DNA of 64,000 nucleotides from Pseudomonas syringae KCTC 12500. Its GTDB lineage: Bacteria > Pseudomonadota > Gammaproteobacteria > Pseudomonadales > Pseudomonadaceae. Position numbers and translations under genes: made by a program. The DNA lies in contig NZ_AYTM02000002.1 in assembly GCF_000507185.2 (NCBI RefSeq), positions 1,573,501 to 1,637,500 of the forward strand, written 5' to 3'. Below are positions 46,839 through 56,100 of the stretch, one piece after another. Positions within the stretch are counted from its first letter, which is position 1. Each line of letters starts with the position of its first letter. The notes under the pieces were generated by a model, which ran no database searches, was not told the DNA's origin, and was given only the letters and a program-made list of their open reading frames with translations.

Positions 46839-47509
46839 ACAGCGCCTGGGCGCTGTTGCGCTTGGCCAGCCCGCAGCTGCCTATCGGTGGCTACAGCTAT
46901 TCGCAAGGGCTGGAAATGGCAGTGGAGCAGTCCATTGTGGTGGACCCGCAGACCGCGGGCCGCTGGATCGGCGATCAACTGCTGCTCAACCTCGCGCGTT
47001 TCGAGGCGCCCCTGCTGCTGGCTCATTGCGAAGCAGCGGCAGCCGGTGACTGGGGTCAGCTGCTGCAAGTCAGCGAACAGCATCGCGCCAGCCGCGAGAC
47101 TCGCGAGCTGCATCTGGAAAGCCGGCAGATGGGTTACTCCTTGAAGCAGTTGCTCGATGGCCTGCCTGAACTGGATCGTGATGCGCGCCATTTTCTGCAG
47201 CAGACTGCCGAGCCGCACCTGGCCCTTGGTTGGGCGCTGGCCGCACGCGCCTGGCAGATCAGCCCGCAGGATGCGCTGGCCGCCTGGCTATGGAGCTGGC
47301 TTGAAAACCAGTTGGCCGTGCTGATGAAAACCCTGCCGCTGGGCCAGCAAGCCGCCCAGCGCCTGACCAGCGAACTGTTGCCGTTATTGCAGCAGGCGCA
47401 GGTCAGTGCCAGCGCACAAGATCCCTGCCATGCCGGTAGCGCAGCCTTCGGTCTGTCCCTGGCGAGCATGGCGCACGAACGTCAATACAGCCGGTTATTC
47501 CGGTCCTGA
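46835..47509 (+). CDS. ureF: Urease accessory protein UreF
   Basis: UreF, with UreD, forms the platform on which UreG loads nickel into urease. The 224-residue, all-helical protein has the family N-terminus LLRLASPQLPIGGYSYSQGLEMAVE and the C-terminal DPCHAGSAAFGLSLASMAHERQYSRLFRS. The start is GTG at 46835, overlapping the ureE stop as GTGA; the conserved N-terminus begins right after it. It is co-translated with ureE. Confidence 0.96.
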   Translation: MNSAWALLRLASPQLPIGGYSYSQGLEMAVEQSIVVDPQTAGRWIGDQLLLNLARFEAPLLLAHCEAAAAGDWGQLLQVSEQHRASRETRELHLESRQMGYSLKQLLDGLPELDRDARHFLQQTAEPHLALGWALAARAWQISPQDALAAWLWSWLENQLAVLMKTLPLGQQAAQRLTSELLPLLQQAQVSASAQDPCHAGSAAFGLSLASMAHERQYSRLFRS

Positions 47510-47530
47510 TCAGTCCTTATGGAGAACTCA

Positions 47531-48148
47531 ATGAACAGCCAACCTCTGCGCGTCGGAATCGGTGGCCCGGTCGGATCCGGCAAGACGGCGCTGACCCTGG
47601 CGCTGTGCCTGGCACTGCGCGACCGCTATAACCTGGCCGTGGTGACCAACGATATCTATACCCGAGAAGACGCTGACTTTCTGGTGCGTAACGAGGCACT
47701 GGCACCTGAGCGCATCATCGGCGTTGAAACCGGCGGCTGCCCGCACACCGCCATTCGCGAGGACGCTTCGATCAACCTGGAAGCAGTCGACCAGCTCAAT
47801 CGCCGCTTCGAAGGCCTGGACCTGATCATCGTCGAGTCCGGTGGCGATAACCTTTCCGCGACCTTCAGCCCGGAGCTTTCCGACCTGACCATCTACGTGA
47901 TCGACGTGTCGGCCGGCGACAAACTGCCGCGCAAGGGCGGTCCGGGCATCTGTAAGTCCGACCTGCTGGTGATCAACAAGATCGACCTCGCCCCGTTGGT
48001 GGGCGCGTCACTGGAAATGATGGACAGCGACACGCGCAGGATGCGTGGCGAAAAGCCGTTCGTGTTCAGCAATCAGAAAACCGGTCAGGGTCTGGAACAG
48101 ATCATTGCCTTCATTGAGCGCCAGGGCCTGCTGAATGCAGCAGCCTGA
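47531..48148 (+). CDS. ureG: Urease accessory GTPase UreG
   Basis: UreG is the SIMIBI-class GTPase that drives nickel insertion. The 205-residue protein has the P-loop [13 protein letters not shown] at residues 9-21, [15 protein letters not shown], the metal-binding [19 protein letters not shown] (Cys-Pro-His), [14 protein letters not shown], and NKIDLAP for guanine recognition. ATG at 47531 has GGAGAACTCA in front, so the ATG at 47519 is not needed. All motifs are intact. Confidence 0.97.
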   Translation: MNSQPLRVGIGGPVGSGKTALTLALCLALRDRYNLAVVTNDIYTREDADFLVRNEALAPERIIGVETGGCPHTAIREDASINLEAVDQLNRRFEGLDLIIVESGGDNLSATFSPELSDLTIYVIDVSAGDKLPRKGGPGICKSDLLVINKIDLAPLVGASLEMMDSDTRRMRGEKPFVFSNQKTGQGLEQIIAFIERQGLLNAAA

Positions 48149-48174
48149 ATTCAACAACCAAAAGGAACCCGTCG

Positions 48175-48747
48175 ATGAACTACAAAAAAGCCCTTGGCGC
48201 CCTCGCGCTGTTGCTGGTGCCGACTCTGGCGCTGGCTCACCCCGGTCATGGCGATAACGGCCTGATCGCTGGTATCAGCCACCCGATCGGTGGGCTGGAT
48301 CATTTGCTGGCCATGCTTGCCGTCGGCTTGTGGGCTGCGCAGCAACAAGGGTCGGCACGCTGGGCGCTGCCGTGCACCTTCGTCGGCACCATGCTGATCG
48401 GCGGCATGCTGGGCTTTGAAGGTCTGAACCTGCCTGCGCTGGAAAGCGGCATTGCAGCATCGGTACTGGCTCTGGGCCTGGCCGTGGCATTGGCAGTACG
48501 TCCGCCGCTGGCGTTGGCGGTCGCCGCAACAGCCCTGTTCGCCTTGTTCCACGGCGTGGCGCATGGCCTTGAACTGCCGGAAATGTCCAGCCCGTGGGCG
48601 TATGCAGCAGGTTTCGTTGCAGCTACTGCGGCCTTGCACGCGCTGGGTTATGCAGTGGTTCGCATGTTGCCTCAGGCGGCAGCACCGCTGGTGCGTATCG
48701 CCGGTGCAGCCTCTGCGGCAGCGGGTGTGTGGTTGCTGGCAGCCTGA
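48175..48747 (+). CDS. ureJ: HupE/UreJ family nickel permease
   Basis: The 190-residue protein has a signal-like first helix (MNYKKALGALALLLVPTLALA), then HPGHGDNGLIAGISHPIGGLDHLLAMLAVGLWAAQ with the His/Asp-rich metal motif of HupE/UreJ. About five further helices follow, with FALFHGVAHGLELP. Such proteins are thought to import nickel for hydrogenase or urease. It is 26 bases after ureG, so it probably supplies nickel to this urease. ATG at 48175 has AAAGGAACCCGTCG. Confidence 0.92.
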   Translation: MNYKKALGALALLLVPTLALAHPGHGDNGLIAGISHPIGGLDHLLAMLAVGLWAAQQQGSARWALPCTFVGTMLIGGMLGFEGLNLPALESGIAASVLALGLAVALAVRPPLALAVAATALFALFHGVAHGLELPEMSSPWAYAAGFVAATAALHALGYAVVRMLPQAAAPLVRIAGAASAAAGVWLLAA

Positions 48748-48795
48748 TCCCTGATCGAGTTTCGCGCTGATCGTGTCCGCGTCAGTTGGGGATGA

Positions 48796-49215
48796 TCAGC
48801 GCGAAGGCGCAGGAATGCGGTACAGGTAGAGCAGCACTGCGCTGGCAAACGCCAGCAGACAGACCGGCAAGGGATGCAGACCGAACAGAACCGCGATGGC
48901 GGCGATCCAGGCGGGCAACCCGGCGGCCAGGAACGCCAGGCGGCGAATGGCCGCGAGCTTGAGCCACGCTGCCGGCTCCTCGGGTGTATCGAGTGCAGCC
49001 TGGGTGACCGCAAGCGCGCGCTTGTAGGCGCCGAAGGGTTTCAGGCTGACGAACATCGAGCCTATGCCGGCGATGAACAGCGGGATCGCCAACACCGGAA
49101 TGAGCGGCTCGCTGGCACCGAAAAATAGACAGACCACCAGCAATGGCGCCAGGGTCAGACCCAGTTGACGCCACCATTGCATCTCCAGCTTTTGACGAAC
49201 CTCGCTGCGTGTCAC
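48796..49215 (-). CDS. Small membrane protein of unknown function (139 aa)
   Basis: The product has four hydrophobic helices in two pairs (about 18-60 and 94-132) separated by a soluble stretch [35 protein letters not shown] recognise no characterised family. The start is GTG at 49215, overlapping the ribA stop as GTGA, so it is translated with ribA. It converges on ureJ. Confidence 0.75.
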   Translation of the reverse strand: MTRSEVRQKLEMQWWRQLGLTLAPLLVVCLFFGASEPLIPVLAIPLFIAGIGSMFVSLKPFGAYKRALAVTQAALDTPEEPAAWLKLAAIRRLAFLAAGLPAWIAAIAVLFGLHPLPVCLLAFASAVLLYLYRIPAPSR

Positions 49216-49829
49216 GCGGGGCCGACCTCGCTTTGATGTTCGTTGCCCATCATGTGCCCCAGCTTGCCCGCCTTGGTTGCCAGATAAAGGCGGTTGTGCG
49301 GGTTTTGTCCGGTGTGCAGCGGCACGCGCTCGGCGACCGTGATGCCCATGTCGGTCAAGGCCTTCACCTTGCGCGGGTTGTTGGTCATCAGCCGCAACGA
49401 CTGCACGCCCAGATGCTGAAGCATCGGCAGGCAGATCGCGTAGTCACGCTGATCGGCAGCAAAGCCCAGCCGCTCGTTGGCTTCAACCGTATCGGCACCA
49501 CCATCCTGCAGCTCATAGGCGCGGATCTTGTTCATCAGACCGATACCGCGCCCTTCCTGGCGCAAGTACAACAGTACGCCCCGCCCTTCGGTGGCAATGG
49601 CGCGCAGGGCGGCTTCCAGTTGAGAACCGCAATCGCAACGCTGACTGAACAGGGCGTCGCCCGTCAGGCATTCGGAATGTACGCGACCCAGAACCGGCTC
49701 ACCGTCCGCCACATCGCCCAGACTCAGGACGACGTGTTCACGGCCGGTTGCCGACTCGATAAAGCCGTGCATGGCAAACTCTGCAAAGGGAGTGGGCAGT
49801 TTGGAAGCGGCGACAAAGACGACGGGCAC
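49212..49829 (-). CDS. ribA: GTP cyclohydrolase II
   Basis: RibA opens GTP to 2,5-diamino-6-ribosylamino-pyrimidinone phosphate, the first riboflavin step. Starting from GTG at 49829, which has AGGAG six bases upstream, the 205-residue product puts the zinc cysteines at 54, 65 and 67 ([20 protein letters not shown]), the same numbers as in E. coli Rib[23 protein letters not shown] follows. An ATG at 49877 would add 16 residues not found in the family. It is the active RibA of the cluster. Confidence 0.96.
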   Translation of the reverse strand: MPVVFVAASKLPTPFAEFAMHGFIESATGREHVVLSLGDVADGEPVLGRVHSECLTGDALFSQRCDCGSQLEAALRAIATEGRGVLLYLRQEGRGIGLMNKIRAYELQDGGADTVEANERLGFAADQRDYAICLPMLQHLGVQSLRLMTNNPRKVKALTDMGITVAERVPLHTGQNPHNRLYLATKAGKLGHMMGNEHQSEVGPA

Positions 49830-49962
49830 CGTGTGCTCCTGATCAGTATGAAGACTGGAAATTCGCAAGATTTGCATTGTAACAGCAGGTTCCTGCAGAC
49901 GCTCAGGGTGAATTCTCGGGCATTTAGATCATAAAGTTCGATAGATAGAAGCGCTCATCGGC

Positions 49963-50928
49963 TCACTGCTCACCGCCAAAATGCTGGTAGCCACGCGTGT
50001 CAGGCGTGACGTCTTGACCTGTGTCGTCAACAAGAATGACGCCTTGCCCCTGCTCTACCCGGCCAATCACATGCACCGGCCAGCCTTCTTTCAGCAAAGT
50101 CGGCAAGTGTTCGGAAGGCAGTGTGAAGGCCAGGATGTAATCGTCGCCACCGCTGAGCGCGGCCTGTCGGGCAGAAGGCAGATCGAACAAGGTCAGCAAC
50201 TGGTCAGACATCGGCAGCCGGTCCCGCTCAACCACCAGACGAACACCCGACGCGCGAGCGATGTGTCCGCAGTCGGCCAGCAGCCCATCGGAGATGTCCA
50301 GCGCCGACGTCGCCCTGCCGAGCAAGGCCTGCCCAAGCGCCAGTTGCGGTTGCGGCGACCAGTAGCGGGCCAGCAATGCTTCGGCGATCGAGGGCTCGGC
50401 GCTGCGCTGCTTCAATACCAGCGGTAACGCACCTGCGCCATCACCCAGCATGCCGCCGACACACAACAGGTCACCCGCCTGAGCACCCGCGCGGGTCAGG
50501 GCTGATCCGGCCGGCACAGCGCCGAACACTGTCAGGGTCAGGCTCAAGGGACCGCGCGTGGTATCACCACCGATCAGACGCAGCGAACAGCCTTGCGCCA
50601 TCTGGTCAAGGCCGCGAGCGAAGGTCTGCAGCCAGGCGGCATCGACCTGCGGCAGGGTCAGGGCAAGGGTGAACGCGACAGGCCGGGCGCCCATGGCCGC
50701 CAGGTCACTGGCAGACACCGCCAGCGCACGCTGGCCAAGCAGAAAGGGGTCGCAGGCATCAGGAAAATGTACCCCGGCAACCAGGGTGTCGGTCGAGATC
50801 GCCAACTGCTCACCGGGCGCTAACGCCAGCAGCGCGCAGTCGTCGCCGATCCCCAGGGCAACTTCCTCGCCCACCTGCGCACAGGGCGCGGCGGCGAAGT
50901 AATTGCGGATCAGCTCGAACTCTCCCAT
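49963..50928 (-). CDS. thiL: Thiamine-monophosphate kinase
   Basis: ThiL phosphorylates thiamine monophosphate to the active cofactor thiamine diphosphate. The 321-residue protein has the N-terminal MGEFELIRNYFA, the metal/ATP motif ALGIGDDCALL, STDTLVAGVHFP, GGDTTRGPLSLTLTVFG, and SALDISDGLLADCGHIARASGV. ATG at 50928 is 16 bases after nusB. In P. aeruginosa pgpA follows thiL; here the 133-base gap to ribA has no such gene. Confidence 0.95.
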   Translation of the reverse strand: MGEFELIRNYFAAAPCAQVGEEVALGIGDDCALLALAPGEQLAISTDTLVAGVHFPDACDPFLLGQRALAVSASDLAAMGARPVAFTLALTLPQVDAAWLQTFARGLDQMAQGCSLRLIGGDTTRGPLSLTLTVFGAVPAGSALTRAGAQAGDLLCVGGMLGDGAGALPLVLKQRSAEPSIAEALLARYWSPQPQLALGQALLGRATSALDISDGLLADCGHIARASGVRLVVERDRLPMSDQLLTLFDLPSARQAALSGGDDYILAFTLPSEHLPTLLKEGWPVHVIGRVEQGQGVILVDDTGQDVTPDTRGYQHFGGEQ

Positions 50929-50944
50929 GAAGGTCAGGCGCGAA

Positions 50945-51442
50945 TCAGCGCTTGTGGGCCTTCACTTCGACTTCACGCAGGCGCGGCGCCAGCTTGTCCA
51001 GCACGCCATTGACGAACTTGTGGCCGTCAGTGGAGCCGTAGACTTTCGCCAGCTCGATGCCTTCGTTGATCACTACGCGATAAGGCACATCGATGCGCTT
51101 GAGCAGTTCGAAGGTGGACAGCCGCAGCACGGCCAGTTCAACCGGGTCGAGCTCTTCGATGGTCAGGTCAAGGCAAGGCGAGAGCGCGGTGTCGATCTCG
51201 GTCTTGTTGGTTGCCACGCCGTGCAGCAGCTCATGGAAGTAGGTGCCGTCGACGTTGCTGAAATCGTTGTCGACACGGAACTGCGCTTCGATCTCGTTCA
51301 ACGAATGGCCGGCCATGTGCCACTGATACAGGGCCTGGGTTGCCATCTGACGTGCTTCACGACGCTTGGCGCTTTTGCCCTTGGCGGCTTCCGGCGATTT
51401 GGCGTCGCGCGGGTTGAACTGGTCGGTATCGTCGGAAATCAC
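50945..51442 (-). CDS. nusB: Transcription antitermination factor NusB
   Basis: NusB with NusE binds boxA RNA and supports antitermination of rRNA operons. The 165-residue all-helical protein has [51 protein letters not shown], and [44 protein letters not shown] at 51442 overlaps the ribH stop, the usual arrangement in Proteobacteria. It lies between ribH and thiL. Confidence 0.96.
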   Translation of the reverse strand: MISDDTDQFNPRDAKSPEAAKGKSAKRREARQMATQALYQWHMAGHSLNEIEAQFRVDNDFSNVDGTYFHELLHGVATNKTEIDTALSPCLDLTIEELDPVELAVLRLSTFELLKRIDVPYRVVINEGIELAKVYGSTDGHKFVNGVLDKLAPRLREVEVKAHKR

Positions 51443-51915
51443 TTGGCCTCCAGCTGCGACAGCAGACTGACCATTTCGATAGCGGACAGAGCGGCTTCAG
51501 CGCCTTTGTTGCCGGCCTTGGTGCCGGAACGCTCGATGGCCTGTTCAATGGAGTCGACGGTCAACACGCCGAAAGCGACCGGCACGCCGAATTCCATGGA
51601 CACCTGAGACAAGCCCTTGACGCACTCGCCTGCCACGTATTCAAAGTGTGGAGTACCGCCACGGATCACTGCACCCAGCGCGACGATGGCCGCGAACTCG
51701 CTGCGTTGGGCAACTTTCTGCACAACCAGTGGAATCTCGAACGCACCCGGGGCACGGATGATGGTGATGTCGCTTTCGCTCACGCCATGGCGTATCAGCG
51801 CATCAACGGCACCGCTAACCAGGCTTTCCACGACGAAGCTGTTGAAACGGCCAACTACCAAGGCATAGCGGCCTTGGGGGGCGATGAAGGTACCTTCGAT
51901 GGTCTTCAAGGTCAT
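51439..51915 (-). CDS. ribH: 6,7-dimethyl-8-ribityllumazine synthase
   Basis: RibH condenses the RibB product with aminoribitylaminouracil to lumazine. The 158-residue protein has the family motifs [67 protein letters not shown] and [31 protein letters not shown]. The catalytic His is the one in the TPHFEY segment. ATG at 51915 is the start. A terminator-like hairpin separates it from ribBX. Confidence 0.97.
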   Translation of the reverse strand: MTLKTIEGTFIAPQGRYALVVGRFNSFVVESLVSGAVDALIRHGVSESDITIIRAPGAFEIPLVVQKVAQRSEFAAIVALGAVIRGGTPHFEYVAGECVKGLSQVSMEFGVPVAFGVLTVDSIEQAIERSGTKAGNKGAEAALSAIEMVSLLSQLEAK

Positions 51916-51940
51916 TCGGTGAGTCTCGTATTAAAGAGCA

Positions 51941-51960
51941 AGCCCGCCTTGGGGCGGACT
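51941..51960 (-). terminator. Attenuator-like hairpin between ribBX and ribH
   Basis: On the minus strand AGTCCGCC-CCAA-GGCGGGCT forms an eight-pair stem with one G-U pair, followed by TGCTCTTTAATA. It could partly stop transcription between ribBX and ribH. Confidence 0.45.
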
Positions 51961-52044
51961 TTGAGGGATATTAGGCCACGAATCATGCCTGTCAGGCCAA
52001 AACCTGCGAAAAACCATCTTTCACACGCCCCGACCTGCCGGTAT

Positions 52045-53136
52045 TTATTCGGAGGGCACGTATTCTACAACTTCCAGATCGAAACCGGATATCGCATTGA
52101 ACTTCATCGGCGAACTCATCAGGCGCATTTTGCGCACGCCGAGGTCACGAAGGATCTGTGAACCGGCACCGACCGTGCTGTAAGTGGTCGGTGTCTTGAT
52201 CGGTTGCTGACCGGCAGTTTCGCGAATATGAGCCAGCAAGACATCGCCATCCAGCGGGTGGCCGAGCAGCAGCACCACGCCGCTGCCCGCCTCGTTAACC
52301 GCGCGCATGGCGGCGCGCAGGCTCCATCGGCCGGGCTGGTTGACCATCAGCAGGTCACGCAGCGGGTCCATGTTGTGCACGCGAACCAGCGTGGGCTCTT
52401 CGGCGCAGATGGTGCCCAGAGTCAGCGCCAGATGCACGTCGCCCTCGACCGAATCGCGGTAGGTCACCAGGTTGAAACTGCCCAGTTCGCTGTCCATCGG
52501 CTGCTCGGCAATCCGCTGAACGGTACGTTCGTGGATCATCCTGTAGTGAATCAGGTCGGCGATGGTGCCGATCTTGATGTCATGTTGCTGGGCAAATGCT
52601 TCGAGTTCGGCGCGACGGGACATGGTGCCGTCGTCGTTCATGACTTCGCAGATCAGGCCCGTCGCCTCGAAACCGGCCATGCGCGCCAGGTCGCAGGCCG
52701 CTTCGGTATGACCGGCGCGTGCCAGGGTGCCACCCGCCTGAGCCATGAGCGGGAAGATATGGCCCGGGCTGACGATGTCTTCGGCCTTGGCGTCCTTGGC
52801 AGCGGCAGCCTGCACAGTACGTGCGCGGTCGGCTGCCGAGATACCGGTGGTCACGCCTTCGGCGGCTTCGATGGAAACGGTGAACTTGGTGCCGAAACCT
52901 GAACCGTTGCGCGCGGCCATCAGCGGCAGCTTGAGGGTTTCGCAGCGCTCGCGAGTCATCGGCATGCAGATCAGACCACGGGCGAAACGCGCCATGAAGT
53001 TGATGTGCTCGGGCTTCACGCATTCGGCGGCCATGATCAGGTCGCCTTCGTTTTCGCGGTCTTCGTCATCCATGAGGATGACCATCTTGCCCTGGCGAAT
53101 GTCTTCGACCAGTTCTTCGATACTGTTGAGCGCCAC
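52045..53136 (-). CDS. ribBX: 3,4-dihydroxy-2-butanone 4-phosphate synthase with degenerate RibA-like domain
   Basis: The 363-residue protein makes dihydroxybutanone phosphate from ribulose 5-phosphate through its N-terminal RibB domain. That domain has ILMDDEDRENEGDLIMAAE, then FMARFARGLICMPMTRERC, HIFPLMAQAGGTLARAGHTEAACDL and GLICEVMNDDGTMSRR. The C-terminal half (about 205-363) looks like GTP cyclohydrolase II, but the zinc-cysteine region reads VRVHNMDPLRDLLMVNQPGRW. The three cysteines and the following catalytic stretch are missing. So it is RibB with a RibX-type inactive domain, complemented by RibA at 49212-49829. ATG at 53136 is used. Confidence 0.94.
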   Translation of the reverse strand: MALNSIEELVEDIRQGKMVILMDDEDRENEGDLIMAAECVKPEHINFMARFARGLICMPMTRERCETLKLPLMAARNGSGFGTKFTVSIEAAEGVTTGISAADRARTVQAAAAKDAKAEDIVSPGHIFPLMAQAGGTLARAGHTEAACDLARMAGFEATGLICEVMNDDGTMSRRAELEAFAQQHDIKIGTIADLIHYRMIHERTVQRIAEQPMDSELGSFNLVTYRDSVEGDVHLALTLGTICAEEPTLVRVHNMDPLRDLLMVNQPGRWSLRAAMRAVNEAGSGVVLLLGHPLDGDVLLAHIRETAGQQPIKTPTTYSTVGAGSQILRDLGVRKMRLMSSPMKFNAISGFDLEVVEYVPSE

Positions 53137-53157
53137 GCGGCACCCCCTTCAATCAAT

Positions 53158-53820
53158 TCAGGATTTGAGGTAGCCGTTCTCGGCCAGGAAGCTTTCGGTG
53201 ATCGTGCCGTGGCCCGGCTCGGCGGCCTTGTCACCCAGCAGCAGGCGCTCCAGATAACGCGCCAGCAGGTCGACCTCCAGGTTGACCTTACGGCCGGGCT
53301 GGTAGTCGGCCATGATCGTTTCGCTCCAGGTATGAGGCACGATGGTCAGTTCGAACTCCGCGCCGTTGACCGAGTTGACGGTCAGGCTGGTGCCGTCGAC
53401 CGTGATCGAGCCTTTGTGGGCAATGTATTTGGCCAGCTCACGTGGCGCACGCACGGTGAACTGAATGGCGCGGGCGTTATCTGCACGGGCGACGATTTCG
53501 CCGACGCCGTCGACATGACCGCTGACCAGATGGCCACCCAGACGTGTAGTCGGGGTCAGGGCCTTTTCCAGGTTGACCCGGCTGCCGCTCTTCAGGTCGA
53601 CAAAGGCGGTGACGGTCAGGGTTTCCCGGCTGACATCAGCCCAGAAGCCATCACCGGGCAATTCGACGGCGGTCAGGCATACGCCATTGACGGCAATGCT
53701 GTCGCCGAGTTTGACGTCGGTCAGGTCAAGCTTGCCGGTTTCCACATAAACGCGGACGTCGCCGCCTTTGGGAGTCAGGGCGCGGATGCTGCCAATGGAT
53801 TCGATAATGCCGGTAAACAT
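53158..53820 (-). CDS. ribE: Riboflavin synthase alpha chain
   Basis: RibE dismutates two lumazines to riboflavin. The 220-residue protein has two internal barrel repeats: MFTGIIESIGSIRAL with IAVNGVCLTAVEL, and GHLVSGHVDGVGEIV with ITVDGTSLTVNSVNGAEFELTIVPHT. ATG at 53820 matches the universal MFTGI start. It is the third gene of nrdR-ribD-ribE-ribBX; P. aeruginosa annotation calls it ribC. Confidence 0.97.
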   Translation of the reverse strand: MFTGIIESIGSIRALTPKGGDVRVYVETGKLDLTDVKLGDSIAVNGVCLTAVELPGDGFWADVSRETLTVTAFVDLKSGSRVNLEKALTPTTRLGGHLVSGHVDGVGEIVARADNARAIQFTVRAPRELAKYIAHKGSITVDGTSLTVNSVNGAEFELTIVPHTWSETIMADYQPGRKVNLEVDLLARYLERLLLGDKAAEPGHGTITESFLAENGYLKS

Positions 53821-53867
53821 GGGTCCTCCGGGAGAACAAGGGCTGCGCGCAAGGCGAAAGCCGGGAA

Positions 53868-55004
53868 TTATACGCCGGGTGTGCGCACAGGGAGAGCGAT
53901 GACTCGCCAGTCATTACCGACAGCACGCATTTCCACAATGTTCAGCTCAAATGCCTCGCTCATCTGCGCCAGGGGCAGATCGAGCAGCGGACGGGCCGAT
54001 GAGCCGAGAAACTTGCCGGCAATGAAGAGCTGAAACTCGTCGACCAGCCCGAGCCGGGCAAAAGCCCCCGCCAGTCGCGGACCGGCCTCGACCAGTACTT
54101 CATTGACGCCCCGCGCGGCGAGCTCGCCCATCAACCGGCGCAGGTCCACATGACCGGCGCTGTCGGCCAAGGCGAGCATTTCGTGGCCCTCTTCCTGATA
54201 ACGACCTCGCGCCGACGCAGCGGCGCAGGTCACGACCAGTGCACTGCCTGCCTGGAAAAACGGTGCATCGAGCGGCACGCGTAAACGGCCGTCGATCAAC
54301 ACGCGCAACGGTGCACGTGCAGCGGCCAGCGCGGTCAGTTCGGCATCGAGCCCCAATTCATCAGGGCGAACGGTGAGACGAGCCTTGTCGGCCAGCACCG
54401 TATCGGCGCCGCTGAGTACCACACTCGACTGCGCCCGCAGGCGTTGCACGGCAGAACGTGCCTCAGGGCCGGTGATCCACTGGCTTTCACCGCTGGCCAT
54501 CGCTGTGCGGCCATCCAGGCTCATGGCCATTTTGACCCGCACGTAAGGCAGGCCGGTCTCCATGCGCTTAAGAAAACCTTTGTTCAGCGCTCGCGCTTCG
54601 CTTTCCAGCACGCCACATTGAACGCCGATGCCGGCATTCATGAGGCGCAACAGGCCACGGCCAGAGACTTCGGGGTTAGGGTCCTGCATCGCCGCGACAA
54701 CCCGCGTCAGCCCGGCTTCGATCAGTGCATCGGCACAGGGCGGTGTGCGCCCTTGGTGACTGCACGGTTCGAGGGTGACGTAGGCGGTCGCACCTCTGGC
54801 CAGCTCGCCAGCCTGGCGCAACGCATGCACTTCGGCATGCGGCTCACCGGCGCGCGCATGCCAGCCTTCGCCAACGATCCGGCCTTCACGCACGATCACG
54901 CAGCCGACTCGCGGGTTGGGATGTGTGGAGTAGAGCCCCTTGCGCGCCAGCTCGAGTGCTCGCGCCATGTAATGAACGTCGAGAGCCGCCTGTTCAGTCA
55001 GCAA
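53868..55004 (-). CDS. ribD: Bifunctional riboflavin deaminase/reductase RibD
   Basis: RibD deaminates and then reduces the pyrimidine from RibA. The 378-residue protein has an N-terminal deaminase with zinc ligands HAEVHAL near residue 55 and EPCSHQGRTPPCADALI. Its C-terminal reductase has MAMSLDGRTAMASGESQWITGPEAR, LVEAGPRLAGAFARLGLVDEFQLFIAGKFLG. ATG at 55004 begins six bases after nrdR. The length is usual. Confidence 0.96.
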   Translation of the reverse strand: MLTEQAALDVHYMARALELARKGLYSTHPNPRVGCVIVREGRIVGEGWHARAGEPHAEVHALRQAGELARGATAYVTLEPCSHQGRTPPCADALIEAGLTRVVAAMQDPNPEVSGRGLLRLMNAGIGVQCGVLESEARALNKGFLKRMETGLPYVRVKMAMSLDGRTAMASGESQWITGPEARSAVQRLRAQSSVVLSGADTVLADKARLTVRPDELGLDAELTALAAARAPLRVLIDGRLRVPLDAPFFQAGSALVVTCAAASARGRYQEEGHEMLALADSAGHVDLRRLMGELAARGVNEVLVEAGPRLAGAFARLGLVDEFQLFIAGKFLGSSARPLLDLPLAQMSEAFELNIVEMRAVGNDWRVIALPVRTPGV

Positions 55005-55009
55005 TGCAT

Positions 55010-55474
55010 TTATTCCTTGCCCGGCTCGCGGGCCAGACGGTCGATTTCTTCACGGAATTCGTTGAGGTCCTGAAAGCGGCGGTACACGGAAGCGAAGCGG
55101 ATGTAGGCCACTTCGTCGAGCTTCTGCAGTTCGGTCATGACCAGCTCACCCACTACCAGCGATTTGACTTCGCGTTCGCCGGTCGCGCGCAGCTTGTGTT
55201 TGATGTGAACCAGGGCCGCTTCCAGGCGTTCGACACTCACCGGACGCTTTTCAAGCGCGCGCTGCATACCGGCGCGCAGTTTTTCTTCATCGAAAGGCTG
55301 GCGGCTGCCGTCCTGTTTGATCAGACGCGGCAAGACCAGCTCGGCAGTTTCGAACGTGGTGAAGCGCTCGCCGCAGGCCAGGCACTCGCGTCGGCGGCGT
55401 ACTTGCTCGCCTTCGGCGACGAGGCGGGAGTCGATGACTTTGGTGTCATTGGCACCGCAGAAGGGACAGTGCAT
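55010..55474 (-). CDS. nrdR: Transcriptional repressor NrdR
   Basis: NrdR represses ribonucleotide reductase genes through NrdR boxes and senses ATP/dATP by its ATP-cone. The 154-residue protein has a zinc ribbon (Cys3, Cys6, Cys31, Cys34) and the ATP-cone from residue 49 ([32 protein letters not shown]). ATG at 55474 gives the universal MHCPFC start; a longer frame to 55528 is ignored. It heads the rib operon. Confidence 0.97.
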   Translation of the reverse strand: MHCPFCGANDTKVIDSRLVAEGEQVRRRRECLACGERFTTFETAELVLPRLIKQDGSRQPFDEEKLRAGMQRALEKRPVSVERLEAALVHIKHKLRATGEREVKSLVVGELVMTELQKLDEVAYIRFASVYRRFQDLNEFREEIDRLAREPGKE

Positions 55475-55650
55475 GGTGGCTGGCAACAAAAGAATGAGGA
55501 GCGCCATGTTAGCGCATCCTGCTGGCAAGACAAGGCTGAGGGTTTACGGTATAGAGACGCGCATTAAAGCGGTGTGAAATTGTCCGGGCTCGGTAATACT
55601 GCACGCTTGGCGTCACCCAGCCTTTCGAATTTTGCCTTGTGGAGCTCTTG

Positions 55651-56100
55651 ATGACGTTACGCCCAGCTTTTCTACTCTGCTTCATCGGCTTGCTGGCCGC
55701 GTGCAGCAGCAATGACGCGCCGAAACCCGCTGCGCCGCCACCGGTCGCACCTTCGATCAAGCTGCCTGCCGGGCCGGGGCCACTGCAACCGTACCAACGT
55801 GAACTCAGCGGGCAATTGCTGGGCGTGCCGGCTGGCGCCGAGGTCGAGCTGGCAATGCTGGTCATCGACGAGCGCGGACGTCCGCAGAAGCTGCTGACCA
55901 ACACCCTGCTCAAGGGCAACGGTCAATCATTGCCGTTCCAGTTGCGCTTCAACCCGGAAGCCTTTCCGGTCGGCGGACGTGTCGAGCTGCGCGGTCGCGC
56001 CAGTAAATCCGGGCAGTTGATCCTGCACCTGCCGTCGATGCGTATCGATCAGCCGGCAACTCAGGCTCTGGGGCAGTTGCAGTTCGTCAAGGCGCCATGA
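55651..56100 (+). CDS. YbaY-family lipoprotein
   Basis: The 149-residue product is a lipoprotein with lipobox LLAAC near residue 17 and a Pro-rich linker. It then has a YbaY domain: GQLLGVPAGAEVELAMLVIDERGRPQKLL, FQLRFNPEAFPVGGRVELRGRASKSGQLI. The domain is found in outer-membrane lipoproteins of unknown role. ATG at 55651 has TGGAG upstream. The stop overlaps the following methyltransferase start as ATGA. Confidence 0.87.
   Translation: MTLRPAFLLCFIGLLAACSSNDAPKPAAPPPVAPSIKLPAGPGPLQPYQRELSGQLLGVPAGAEVELAMLVIDERGRPQKLLTNTLLKGNGQSLPFQLRFNPEAFPVGGRVELRGRASKSGQLILHLPSMRIDQPATQALGQLQFVKAP

Noticed and set aside
53137-55650. A possible FMN riboswitch in the riboflavin cluster
   Set aside because: Gaps between rib genes are too short and no RFN-type conserved blocks are visible in front of nrdR.
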